A stretch of DNA of 64,000 nucleotides, from assembly GCA_028386065.3 (NCBI GenBank), contig JAKUCV010002014.1, forward strand, positions 141,541 to 205,540, read 5' to 3'. Numbering within the stretch: the first letter of the stretch is position 1; each line of letters opens with the position of its first letter. Below the pieces are notes generated by a model. It saw nothing but the letters and a program-made list of their open reading frames with translations. It had not been told where the DNA came from and ran no database searches. A program made the translations under genes and the position numbers. This stretch comes from Turnera subulata. Lineage: Eukaryota > Streptophyta > Magnoliopsida > Malpighiales > Passifloraceae. Of this stretch, positions 55,559 through 64,000 are shown one piece after another.

Positions 55559-57211
55559 ATGGCTTCTTAAAGTAATTATGCAGGACTCTTCGAAGGACAA
55601 TCAACCACTCGTCCACCGCTCTTTGATGGCACCAACTACAGCTACTGGAAAGAGAGGATGAGAATCCTCCTCCAATCTAACAACTATGCTCTTTGGCGAA
55701 TCATGAAGAATGGAGAGAAAATTCTGACGAAGAAAGTTGGTGAAACCACATTGACAAAGACGGAGGCAGAGTATGACGCTGCAGACATTACGATGGTTGA
55801 AAACAACACCAAATCAATCAGCATGCTATATTGTGCAGTCAACCCCGATTATTATCGGAAAATCTCTTGCTGCACAACCGCAAAAGAAATGTAGGATAAG
55901 CTGGAGATCACCTATGAAGGAACCAATCAAGTTCGAGAGGCCAAAATTGACTCCCTCACTGCAGATTACGAACTCTTTCGCATGAAGGAGAATGAGAGGA
56001 TTGAGGAGAAGTTCGATCGATTTTCCAAAATAGTAAACAACCTTCATGCTCTCAAGAAGGTCTACTCCGACAAGGACTTGGTCAGAAATGTCCTTAGATG
56101 CCTCACTCCCGATTGGCGTTCTAAAGCTGACGCAATCTATGAAAACATCGGGACTTCGAACACAACCATTGACGGTCTTAGAGGTAACCTTCTAACCTAT
56201 AAAACTACTATTCTTAAACCCTCTTTGCAGGAACCAAAGAAGAAGGACATAGCTCTCAAAGCCTCCACCTCCAAGACGCAAGACCTCACTGAATTGGACT
56301 CTAGCGATGACGATCAAGAACTCAGACTTATCACCCGTAAAATCCATAAATTCATGAAGAAAGAATTTGAAAGGAAAGGAAGGAAGACGTCTGGTCTACC
56401 CAAGTGCTATGGATGTGGAGAGGTTGGGCACATCAAGCCTAAGTGCCCCAAGGCAAAGGAGGGAAAAGAAAAGAAGCCCTACAAGAAGAAAAGGGCATAC
56501 ATTTCTTGGGGAGGCGATTCCGGCGATGAAGAAGAAACGGCCAACCTATGTCTCATGGCACGAGAGGAAGAACCGAAAGAGGTAAGTACTTCTCACTCAA
56601 GCGAAGATTTTACTTTTGAAGAATTGCAAGATGCATTTAATGAGCTTTATGGTAAATACATTTCGGCATCTAGAACTAATAAGGGCTTAAAGAAACAACA
56701 TGCAACTCTAGAAAATGATATGGAGAAAGTGTCAAGTGAAAATGAAAAGCTTAAAGAAGAGAATAAGTTTTACGAAATGAGGAGTGCTAATAAACCGGAA
56801 AGTCCAATTAAGGAATGCTCATCATGTAAGTCATTAAAAGAACAAGTTGAAGAACTTGAAACAAAAACTAGGGAGTGTTCATCATGTGAGACATTAAAAG
56901 AACAAGTTAATGAACTTGAAACAACCCTAAAGAAATTTAACACCCCTCAAAAGAACTTAAATTCTCTCTTAGGTAAGTTGCAATCAACTAAACATGGAGT
57001 AGGTTTCAAAAATAAATCTAAGAAAAAGAAAGTTGAGACAAAATCTAGGCAACCTAAGGAAAACAAGGTTAGTAAAATGCACAAACATAGGCAATATAGT
57101 AACTATTATCAACCTAGAAGGATGCACAATCCAATTGTTATTTGTCATTATTGCAATAGAATAGAAAATATTGCTCCCGTTTGCTTCACAAGGCATAGGC
57201 ATTGGGCATAA
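55559..57211 (+). pseudogene. SIRE-like copia gag, one frame with nonsense codons
   Basis: One frame runs from ATG 55559 and is cut by TAA at 55568, TAG at 55892 (in EM*DKL, where the family has Trp) and TAA at 57209. Text includes RPPLFDGTNYSYWKERM, YEGTNQVREAKIDSLTADYE, FDRFSKIVNNLHAL and VLRCLTPDWRSKADAI, typical of the copia gag (UBN2) domain. The CCHC knuckle CYGCGEVGHIKPKC is at about 56407-56448. A Glu/Lys-rich coiled coil follows (about 56590-56930), with CSSC repeated twice at a 60-bp spacing. A second knuckle near 57154 (CHYCNRIENIAPVC) has lost its His. Confidence 0.9.
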
Positions 57212-57289
57212 GATGAAGCTCATTACCATTATGTCTCTAACACTCAAGGACCCAAGAAGATTTGGGTACCAAAAACCCATTGATTTGTT

Positions 57290-57440
57290 TTGTAGGTATG
57301 CTTGAAGGCATCAAGTGTACTTTGGTACCTTGATAGCGGATGCTCCAAGCACTTGATCAAAGAAGCATCCAAATTCTTGATTGATCCTTGTAGAAATGCA
57401 AGGATAAGTGGTAATGTTGAAAATACTCATCCTTTGGTTA
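57290..57440 (+). pseudogene. copia protease start, then loss of pol
   Basis: WYLDSGCSKHLIKEASKF (about 57328-57381) is the start of the copia protease with its catalytic Asp in DSG. The similarity fades near 57430 and no integrase follows, so pol is deleted or replaced here. Confidence 0.75.
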
Positions 57441-57797
57441 AAATCATTCTATCCCTTCTAGCATACTTTTAATAGTGCTCTTAATGCTTATTTAATTAAT
57501 TGATGCACATTACATATCATTCTTGGGTAATGGTAGAAGAATCTTGAGCATCCTATTTTGCCTTGGTTGAAAAAGAGCTTAGTAGTAAATTAATTTTGCA
57601 TGAAGTAAATTTTTTTTGGTAACAGGTTTATATCCAAATGTTACAATCCAAGAGCACAAGATGACTTCTTTTTTTCGCATCAAGCATAGCATGTAGAGCA
57701 TAATAGATCAAGTTGAGGAACAGTAGCTTATCGTTGAACATTCATAAAAAGATGACACAATTTCTTAAAGCATAAATATTTTTTATTATTATTTGTT
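57441..57797. other. Insert DNA with T-run, 3' flank of the endonuclease-like ORF
   Basis: A T-run at 57609-57618 corresponds, on the minus strand, to an A-rich end about 180 bp after the stop of the ORF at 57798-58481. It might be a poly(A) tail of a retroposed copy. No matching target duplication was found on the other side. Confidence 0.35.
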
Positions 57798-58481
57798 TTA
57801 ACGGTTGGGTACAGCAGTGACTGAGAAACTGTTAGGGACATTAGCAATATTGACCCTAATACTATCATTCCAATAGAACCACATTTCGCCCGAATTGTTT
57901 TGACCATGGAGTTCGAACCGGTTTGCTGGAAGAAAACGAAGCGGGATGACACCGTGATTATCTCCAGGCTGCCACAAGGTCTCTGTGAGCAGAACCATGT
58001 TGGGCTTGTACTGGTTCTTCAGATCTCTTAAGGTTCGTGTGAACTCATTGGAGCGCCTAGTGATTCCTCTGTAGTTCCAAACCAGAAGGCGAGCTTTTGG
58101 CCAAATGGGTGGTAAGCCAGTTGTCCGCGGAACGCTCTGAGCAGTCATTGAAATTTGGTAATAGCTGCCCTCATTCAGAGTCTGGCAAGAAGGCTCCAGC
58201 CTGAACTCCTGAAGTCTGTCAGAGATGAAGAACATGATGGAATTGGCCGAGCCGTAGAAGGAAGCTCGTAGGGCACTTTGATGCTCCAGGAAGACTGTCT
58301 CCTCCATGGGTGTGATAAAGAACCGAGACGAGTAGAGCTCGTCAACGAAGACCAAACGAGGCATCCTCCCGAGATCGTTTGGCAGTTCCTCTTGTTGCTC
58401 ATTTATCAGGCTATAGGCTAACCGATTCCTTCTTCCTAAGGAGGCTCCCTCAACAAAGAAGACAGACGATGGAGCAGGCAT
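57798..58481 (-). CDS. Endonuclease-like 227-aa ORF, intact copy
   Basis: An open minus-strand frame of 227 aa, exactly as long as the frame of copy 1 (59-742) and about 70% identical to it by eye. Residues 1-120 (for example FFVEGASLGRRNRLAYSLIN, GRMPRLVFVDELYSSRFF and NSIMFFISDRLQEF) match no family I know. Residues about 125-227 resemble the first third of the LINE endonuclease fold: KARLLVWNYRGITRRSNEF (Asn kept, Cys to Tyr), PNMVLLTETLWQ (Glu kept) and GEMWFYWNDSI. The later Asp/His motifs are absent, so it is probably not an active nuclease. The start is the first ATG and its A-rich leader resembles that of copy 1. It lies inside the SIRE-like element, downstream on its strand of the coiled-coil ORF at 59160-59420. 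It could be a domesticated or non-autonomous retroelement protein; unsure. Confidence 0.55.
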   Translation of the reverse strand: MPAPSSVFFVEGASLGRRNRLAYSLINEQQEELPNDLGRMPRLVFVDELYSSRFFITPMEETVFLEHQSALRASFYGSANSIMFFISDRLQEFRLEPSCQTLNEGSYYQISMTAQSVPRTTGLPPIWPKARLLVWNYRGITRRSNEFTRTLRDLKNQYKPNMVLLTETLWQPGDNHGVIPLRFLPANRFELHGQNNSGEMWFYWNDSIRVNIANVPNSFSVTAVPNR

Positions 58482-59159
58482 TTTTGTCTTGTTGTGGTTT
58501 GTGTATCTCTTTTTCTCTGAGTCGTATTTTTCTTAAAATGCTTTTGATTATTTACTAATCATTGCTTTGCCTTTTATAGAAATACGATTACCTATTTTTC
58601 AAAGTCTAGACCCTACCTATTTTTCGATAAACGGTAAAGCAAACCTCTCTCTTCACAAAACTACAAATTGTTTACGCTCCTCAAGGCTCTTCTTTTTGAA
58701 AATCTTTACCACTGTCTACATTATTACTCTTGTCACATTGTATGTTTTCGGGCTACAAACACTTGTGTTTTCTAGCTCACTTCTCACATGCATTACTTTT
58801 TCACTCTGGCTATCTTGGCTCTTCAATAAAGGGATACGAATCCCAAAAGTCACTTTTTTTGCTCATGTGGGGTTTATGAACAAGTGGTTGCTGATTATTG
58901 TAATTAATTCGCCGTGCATTATGACGTCATTTGTGGCTTACACAAATAATAAACATCGTTTTATCAAGGAATATTTGATTTCTATTATTACAAGAAATTC
59001 GTGATTTCACCATTTATATTCTTTTTGGTTACTAATAACAGGCTTGATTTTATTGGATCTTATATCATTCCTACCATTTATGTTTAAAAACAAGCTTGAT
59101 TAAAAAAAAAGAAGGAGCTACTTATCTATTCATTCATAAAATATTACAATAGAAGCAAT
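58482..59159. other. AT-rich spacer
   Basis: The first 50 bp are the A-rich leader (minus strand) of the ORF. A plus-strand frame at 58567-59004 (145 aa, TTG start) has two or three hydrophobic stretches but lies in AT-rich DNA, where such frames arise by chance. Nothing else is recognised. Confidence 0.35.
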
Positions 59160-59420
59160 CTATGAAGTCACTTGCTTCTCCAGTTCCTTTACATGTTTAC
59201 GGACATTCTCAACCTGGGAGGAAAGTCCCACACAGGCCATCTCGATTTGCATCATAGCAGAGCTGATCTTCTTCAGGGCTAAGTTTAGATGCCCAAGTGT
59301 CTGTAATGGTGTACTACTGTGAGCTATCCCTTTGCCCTTCTGATCATTAGTTTCTTTGGTGACCGGCTTCTTTTGACGCTTGCGAGATATGGCCGTATCT
59401 TCCAAATGACCAGGGACATT
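59160..59420 (-). pseudogene. C-terminal coiled-coil ORF fragment
   Basis: The minus-strand frame reads HLEDTAISRKRQKKPVTKE (a basic, NLS-like patch), then ALKKISSAMMQIEMACVGLS and VENVRKHVKELEKQVTS and a stop at 59160. Heptad-like spacing suggests a coiled coil. The frame is open at its 5' side into the foldback at 59421, so the N-terminus is lost or replaced. It recalls the short coiled end of plant-transposon-type ORFs such as the one at 59743-60525 on the other strand, but the relation is not proven. Confidence 0.35.
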
Positions 59421-59742
59421 TGTGAAGGCCCTCTCCCCGAGGGACCCACCAAACCCAGGTATTGTTACATCACTCCCTCCGCCCGATTAAATCCTTTACC
59501 ATGCTGCAGCACTAGGGATTTGAACTCGGGACGTGATGCTTTTTATCCCCCTCAATGAGAGCACCTTCACCAATTCAGCTGCAGATGAATTGGTGAAGGT
59601 GCTCTCCTTGAGGAGGATAAAAAGCATCACGTCCCGAGTTCGAATCCCTAGTGCTGCAGCATAGTAAAGGATTTAATCGGGCAGAGGGAGTGATGTAACA
59701 ATACCTGGGTTTGGTGGGTCCCTCGGGGAGAGGGCCTTCACA
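59421..59742. repeat. 322-bp near-perfect foldback (two inverted 157-bp arms)
   Basis: Arms 59421-59577 and 59586-59742 are inverted copies with about five mismatches and no indels, around an 8-bp spacer gctgcaga. Ends are TGTGAAGGCC and GGCCTTCACA. The right arm holds GAGTTCGAATCCC (59636-59648), a good Pol III B box (GWTCRANNC); the left arm has the same site on the other strand with one change. TGGTGAAGGTGCTC (about 59591) could serve as an A box about 35 bp before it. This suggests two head-to-head SINE-like units or a foldback element with a tRNA-like promoter. No clear target duplication is visible. Confidence 0.85.
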
Positions 59743-60525
59743 CACCTTGTCTGCTAGTGTCAATGGAGTATCTATTACCATGACATTGGAGGAATTCGGG
59801 GTGCTTGCTGGCTTGCCTTTTCAGGGAGACGATATTGCATCCTACGGAGGTGATCAATGGCTCACGGTCCATGAAGCACCTTTTCTGCCCGAGCTTGTCT
59901 TCACCACTATTGTCCGTCACAAATCTAAGAGGCCAACCATCCATTCCATTAACCCGGAGTATCGAGTTCTATTCTACCTTCTCACCCGGGTCTTCAAGCC
60001 AAGAGACGGAAATCACACCGTCTTATCCGTTGAAGATGTGAAAGTCCTACATGCCATCATCCACCATGCACCAATCAATTGGGCACGATTTGTGCTCATG
60101 CACATGTCAGAATATGCTTCCGCATACACCGACCATCCATTGCCCTATCCATTCTTAGTCTTGGATATTTTATTGCATGCAGGTGTTGATGCTCGGAAAG
60201 GCGCATAGGTTCCTCACACCAAAATATGGGCGATCAGTGACTTTACTTTCCGCACCAGAAAATCTGTGAAAGAACCAAGGCCCGGCCAAACTTCCGAGCA
60301 AGCTCCAGGGACTGCCCAAGCAGAAAGTTCCCGTGCAGCCCCTTCTCGACGACGAACCTCCGGAGTCACTCTTGAGTCCATTGCTGACTCCCTCCATGGT
60401 CTTCAATTAAGCATGACAAGCATGGGACGAGCAATAGAGAGGATTGACATGGAAGTGCAAAGACAAGGCCACTCTCTTCGGTCTTACTTTGCCCGTGTGA
60501 ATTACGATCCTCCACCATATCACAC
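59743..60525 (+). pseudogene. Plant-transposon-type ORF (Transposase_32-like) with one TAG
   Basis: One frame begins inside the foldback and is open as SVNGVSITMTLEEFGVLAGL, GDDIASYGGDQWLTVHE, INPEYRVLFYLLTRVFKPRD, SVEDVKVLHAIIHHAPINWA and PLPYPFLVLDILLHAGVDAR, then TAG at 60206. It continues in the same frame with VPHTKIWAISDFTFRTRKS, an Ala/Ser/Arg-rich linker and IADSLHGLQLSMTSMGRAIE (coiled end). The pattern resembles the 'putative plant transposon protein' domain often found near LTR elements; the function is unknown. The true N-terminus is replaced by the foldback. Confidence 0.6.
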
Positions 60526-61966
60526 CGTGATGTGTATGATTAATACACACTTTATACACACTTTTTGGGCCTTTAATTGGTTAAGTTTTGGGCTTGATTT
60601 TATTGTTTTGTTTTAATTTATTTAGTTTTTCATTTATTTTAATAAAGATAATCCTTTCTCCTAGTTTTGTTGTTTTCAGGTATAATTTGATAGATGGAGA
60701 TAGATTTTGGAGATAAGGATAGCTTCTAAAAGATATGGATAAGCTGCTCAATTATCCTGGATGCAAAAGGAGATAAATATGGAGAATTATCCTCATGTGC
60801 ACGACCTGCCTGTGCGGAGTGATTTCGGCTATGCAGAGATTTAAAATCCCATTATCCAGGATTTATCTTTCAAGATAATTGGAGGATATTTATTGAATTT
60901 GAAATTAGGATTATTTTATTAGCATTTATCTATATAATTAAATTCAAATGGATTATATTTGAATTTAGATAGACTAGATCCTAGATTTGAATTCAAATGA
61001 GAGATTTCCTACCATCCTTTTCTGGTGCCTATAAATAGCAAGGCATTCTAGGAGGAAAACACGCACTACACACACTTCACTCTCATTCTCTTATTCTCTC
61101 TCAAATTCAAGAGTAATGCTTCATTAGTTCTTCAGAGGAAGAGGAGGATTGCAGGTTAGAGCTTTGTTCAAGTTCTTATTCTTGTAATTCCTTTATCATT
61201 GCCTGGAATGAAATTCATAAGTATTTTCTTCTCTCTTGTTATGTTGAGCTAAATCTTTAAAGTCTAGGAATTAGGGGAGGTAGCTTGTCTATTCAATGAT
61301 GCTATTTGTTTTATGAATTGCTTTTAATTCCTGAATGATCTATTGTTCATTGATTCAATCCTAGAGCACTTAACTATGCTATTTAACTGGTCATTAGATA
61401 GTATAAATTCTAGGTAGAGAATTGTTTAGTGACAGTGTCAATAATCTACTGGAATTGCATAGGTTGAACACTAGAAACTTACCTTGAGGAAGGAAGACCT
61501 TCTAGTGAGGAGTATAATTTGCTTAAGTTGACTGTGCATGAATGCCTTAGTTGTTTCTTCGCTAGTGAACACGAAGTTGAAATAGCTAAGTAGGGTTTAA
61601 GTCTCGCCACGAGAGTGGGTTATTTATTCTGTTTAATCAACTATCTTTCAATGAACGTAGAAAATTCAGGAGTTAGGACAATTTGTGATTGCATAGTCTG
61701 CTTATGCATGCATGCTGCATGATCAATCTGTGCATGGTTTTAAAATAAAGCATCTGAGAATAGGCAAGTGAGCCCCCGAAGTCCTAGACATCTTTTGAAT
61801 ATTGAGAATCCATCTTTTATTATTTCAGCTATTTATTTTCTACTCAAACCCAATCTTTATTTGCCTAGACGATCACGAATTATTAAGCGATTAGTACTTA
61901 ACCTGGTCCCAGAGGACGACCTTGATTGCTACAACTATCTGTGCACTTGCAGAATTGCGTTCACAC
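60526..61966 (+). mobile_element. LTR-like block, probably 3' LTR of the element with the preceding ORF
   Basis: Starts about TGATGTGTATG (60526) and ends about GAATTGCGTTCACA (61966), where ctgtgcacttgcagaattgcg follows the pattern of many plant gypsy LTR ends. A TATA-like gcctataaatagc is at about 61029, and gtctcgccacgagagtgggtt (about 61601) is another LTR-like phrase. No matching 5' LTR or target duplication was found, so limits are approximate. Confidence 0.4.
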
Positions 61967-62361
61967 CACACTTCATGGCTACAATTTTGACGATAAAGGT
62001 GATGATGATGATGAAGACTTCACACCAATGGATGTTGAGGATGATCAAGAAGGAGGTGATGGTGAAGAAGGAGCTAATGAAGAAGAAGAGGATGATGATG
62101 ATAATGATGATGGGAGTGAAAGGCCAACTTTCTAAACTCTTATCTCTTGTTATGTTTATGTCTTTTTAAATTCAATAAAATGTTTCCTATTGTTATTTCT
62201 TTTTGCTAATGCCAAAAGGGGAAAGATAAGAAGAAGTATATGCACAAAGAAATAATATGCACCAAGTTAGGGGGAATCATAGTTTGAAAAACATAGGGGG
62301 AATTAACCTCACTTATGAATTCATAAAACTTGGCATATACTCTTATTTGTTTGTCATTATC
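61967..62361 (+). other. 3' end of SIRE-like element with acidic repeat region
   Basis: 61999-62110 is rich in GAT/GAA codons (an Asp/Glu-rich frame, FDDKGDDDDEDFTPMDVEDD and further), ending at TAA about 62135. The following 240 bp carry repeated ccaaaaggggaaa/gttagggggaat phrases typical of the 3' noncoding part of Sirevirus-like elements. The acidic frame may be the end of a truncated gene or simple repeat. Confidence 0.45.
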
Positions 62362-62375
62362 AAAAAGGGAGAAAT
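62362..62375 (+). other. Polypurine tract of the SIRE-like element
   Basis: aaaaagggagaaat immediately before TGTTAGAACTC of the 3' LTR. Confidence 0.75.
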
Positions 62376-63747
62376 TGTTAGAACTCATGACTCCTTGTCT
62401 CATTTCAGGGTTTTGATATTGACAAACTAAGCATGACTCAATTGATGACAACCTTGAAGCAAAAAGAAATCAATCAAAGAGCAAAGGTCTAAAGAGAAAA
62501 GAGCACAAGAATTGAAGTAACAAGAAAGAAGAGTTAGGAACTCAAATTGTACAAAAGTTAAACACTCAATTCTTCTAAGACATTGGCTCAAAACAAAATC
62601 AATTTTACTCATGCATTCAATAGCATCCTTTCAATCATGAAATGCTTTTTTAGCAATGAACATTGATGTTCTGATTTTAGACATCGAAATTCCTGCCTTC
62701 AAATAATCTTTCAAAACAGGCAGTAGCTCAGACCATCGATGTTGGCATCCCAAACATCGATGTTCTCATGACCGTTGCACTTGAAAAATATTTTGCAACA
62801 GCAAAACATCGATGTCCAAATTTGAGACATCGATGTTCCATCAATTGATGTCTTTAAATTGACTTTCGCCGAACCAAATGAACATCGATGTTCTTCAAGT
62901 AAACATCGATGTTCTTCAAGTACACATCGTTGTTTCCATGATGATCAGCTTTAAAATGATTTTGCCGAACCAAATGAACATCGATGTTCAGTGAGTAAAC
63001 ATCGAGGTTCTAGTGACCGTTGGACTCAATAATTCATATTTACTGGCAAAACATCGATGTTCCCTTTTGTAAACATCGATGTTCTCATGACCGTTGGTCC
63101 AATAATTCAAATTTACTGGCCAAACATCGATGTTCTAAGTTTAAACATCGATGTTGTGCCGTTTTGAGCAGACACCTTTTTCAACATCCCATGCTATTTT
63201 GTCTAAAGGTGTTTTGGATTGATTCCATAACGATTATATATGTTTTGAGATATATAAATAGAGGATTTACATCTCTGTTTAACAATCAATCAACTCTCTA
63301 CATTTTAAGCATTCTTTGTCATACATACATTGCAATTTTTATGAGCCAATTTCCTTGAGAATTGAGAGTTGCCTTTATAGAGCTTTATTTGTTATTCATA
63401 TCCACTCTTTGAGAGAGCTTTTGTTTGAGTGATTTTAAGTGTTGTCATACACCTTAAGGGAGGATTGTTCCCTTGTAGCAACTCATAGGAAGAGTGTCTT
63501 CTTTCCTTGAGAGAAGTCTTGAAGTGAGGTATCTTCAAGCAAGCAGAGTTTCGTGTGACTTGAGCTCTAGGTTTGTATACGATTTGTTAAGCACCCGGAA
63601 GCTTAACCTAGATAGTGAAATCTTCGAGAGAGTCTCTCGGAGGACTGGATTAGCCACACAAGTTGTGTGTGTGAATCAGTATAAATTTTGGTGTGTCCTT
63701 ATTCTTTCAATTCCGCATTTATTTCCTGCAAGTTTTTGAATTTGTCC
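62376..63747 (+). repeat. 3' LTR of the SIRE-like element, end missing
   Basis: Highly similar to 54010-55503 from TGTTAGAACTC on. The similarity stops near 63747 (tttgtcc vs tttgttcg), so the last ~50 bp including GTTCTAACA are absent. It lacks one 75-bp palindrome unit found in the 5' LTR, and holds about 15 AACATCGATGTT-like units (62658-63155). Confidence 0.9.
62658..63155. repeat. Array of about 15 AACATCGATGTT palindromes (3' LTR)
   Basis: Same array as 54296-54866 with one block fewer and separate point changes (for example acatcgaggtt near 63000, acatcgttgtt near 62925). Confidence 0.9.
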
Positions 63748-64000
63748 AAAAAAAACATCACTCAATTTTGACAAAATTAAGAATACAAAAATTGAAATTC
63801 AAAAATAAGGGATTACATTAATGAATCCAACAAAATTTGGGGAGCCAAAAAGTTATTTACTAATACAAATAAGGTAGGAGGCACTTATTTCATATTTTTG
63901 AAAAGTTAATTTGCCAATTTATTACAAAAAAGATTAAGTTGGCAAAATGATTTTAAGCTAAAGTTATTAAAGTGTGTAAATTAGAATTTGCTTTGACTAA
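63748..64000. other. AT-rich sequence after the truncated LTR
   Basis: No feature recognised. Starts with an A-run, then AT-rich DNA to the window end. Confidence 0.5.

Larger units (their letters stand above)
54010..63747 (+). mobile_element. SIRE-like copia element lacking pol, with foreign interior
   Basis: The 5' LTR is 54010-55503 and the 3' LTR starts at 62376 and breaks off near 63747. The primer site TGGTAGCGGAGCC follows the 5' LTR, gag with zinc knuckles follows, and the protease motif is found at about 57330. Beyond about 57430 no integrase, RT or RNase H occurs; 57430-61966 is other material. 61970-62375 has the 3' noncoding text of this class (repeated gggggaat-type runs, purine tract aaaaagggagaaa before the LTR). 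The long LTR, gag with coiled coil and a second knuckle fit Sirevirus-like copia elements. The two LTRs are very similar, with one 75-bp unit fewer in the 3' copy. Confidence 0.85.

Noticed and set aside
58567..59004. 145-aa plus-strand frame with hydrophobic stretches
   Set aside because: TTG start, AT-rich DNA, no family recognised; hydrophobic runs are expected from T-rich sequence. Kept only as a note.

Overview
This is nuclear DNA of a flowering plant, most likely a woody eudicot. The evidence is two intron-containing host genes of plant families (an R2R3-MYB close to the MYB5/PH4 type and a GT47 exostosin-like glycosyltransferase), plant LTR retrotransposon lineages with tRNA-Met-like primer sites, L1-type LINEs with an RNase H domain, and degenerate TTTAGGG repeats. 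Most of the window is transposable-element DNA in nests. The species cannot be named from the sequence. Two isolated N bases (39273, 40766) show a draft assembly.

Layout. 1-742: pseudogene copy of a 227-codon ORF whose C-terminal half resembles the start of a LINE endonuclease. 1010-6556: a ~2.75 kb gypsy LTR (minus strand) interrupted by a solo LTR of the same family (3142-5936). 6651-15795: old degenerate Ty3/gypsy element with both LTRs and a perfect 5-bp target duplication. 15800-19600: Tat/Ogre-like LTR debris with an interstitial telomere-like tract. 20143-22171: TIR-like ends enclosing a copia gag-protease remnant. 23018-24682: the MYB gene. 24683-29231: intergenic DNA. 29232-33962: young copia element with TA...TA LTR ends and three nonsense codons. 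36304-41226: a gypsy element of the 1010-6556 family whose interior is missing at an assembly gap. 41640-48640: a four-level nest (old LINE > solo LTR > LINE > hAT element). 48893-51508: the GT47 gene. 52155-52609: solo LTR. 54010-63747: SIRE-like copia element with long LTRs, gag and the start of protease but no pol. Its interior holds other material: an open minus-strand copy of the endonuclease-like ORF, a 322-bp near-perfect foldback, a plant-transposon-type ORF and a further LTR-like block.

The two host genes do not form a shared pathway. The MYB5 type controls flavonoid/proanthocyanidin and epidermal programmes in other plants, and the GT47 protein is expected to work on cell-wall glycans in the Golgi. 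Both are flanked by repeat-derived DNA, and the nest at 41640-48640 ends about 250 bp upstream of the GT47 start.

Most notable: (1) arrays of very short hairpins in the gypsy LTRs whose stems change on both sides together, with a different stem/loop family at the same place in a diverged LTR; (2) an unrelated copia LTR carrying its own array of the palindrome AACATCGATGTT; (3) the paired 227-codon endonuclease-like ORFs, equal in length and about 70% identical by eye, one broken by a single TAG; (4) the 322-bp foldback with a Pol III B-box-like motif; (5) a full-ended LINE lacking its endonuclease domain.
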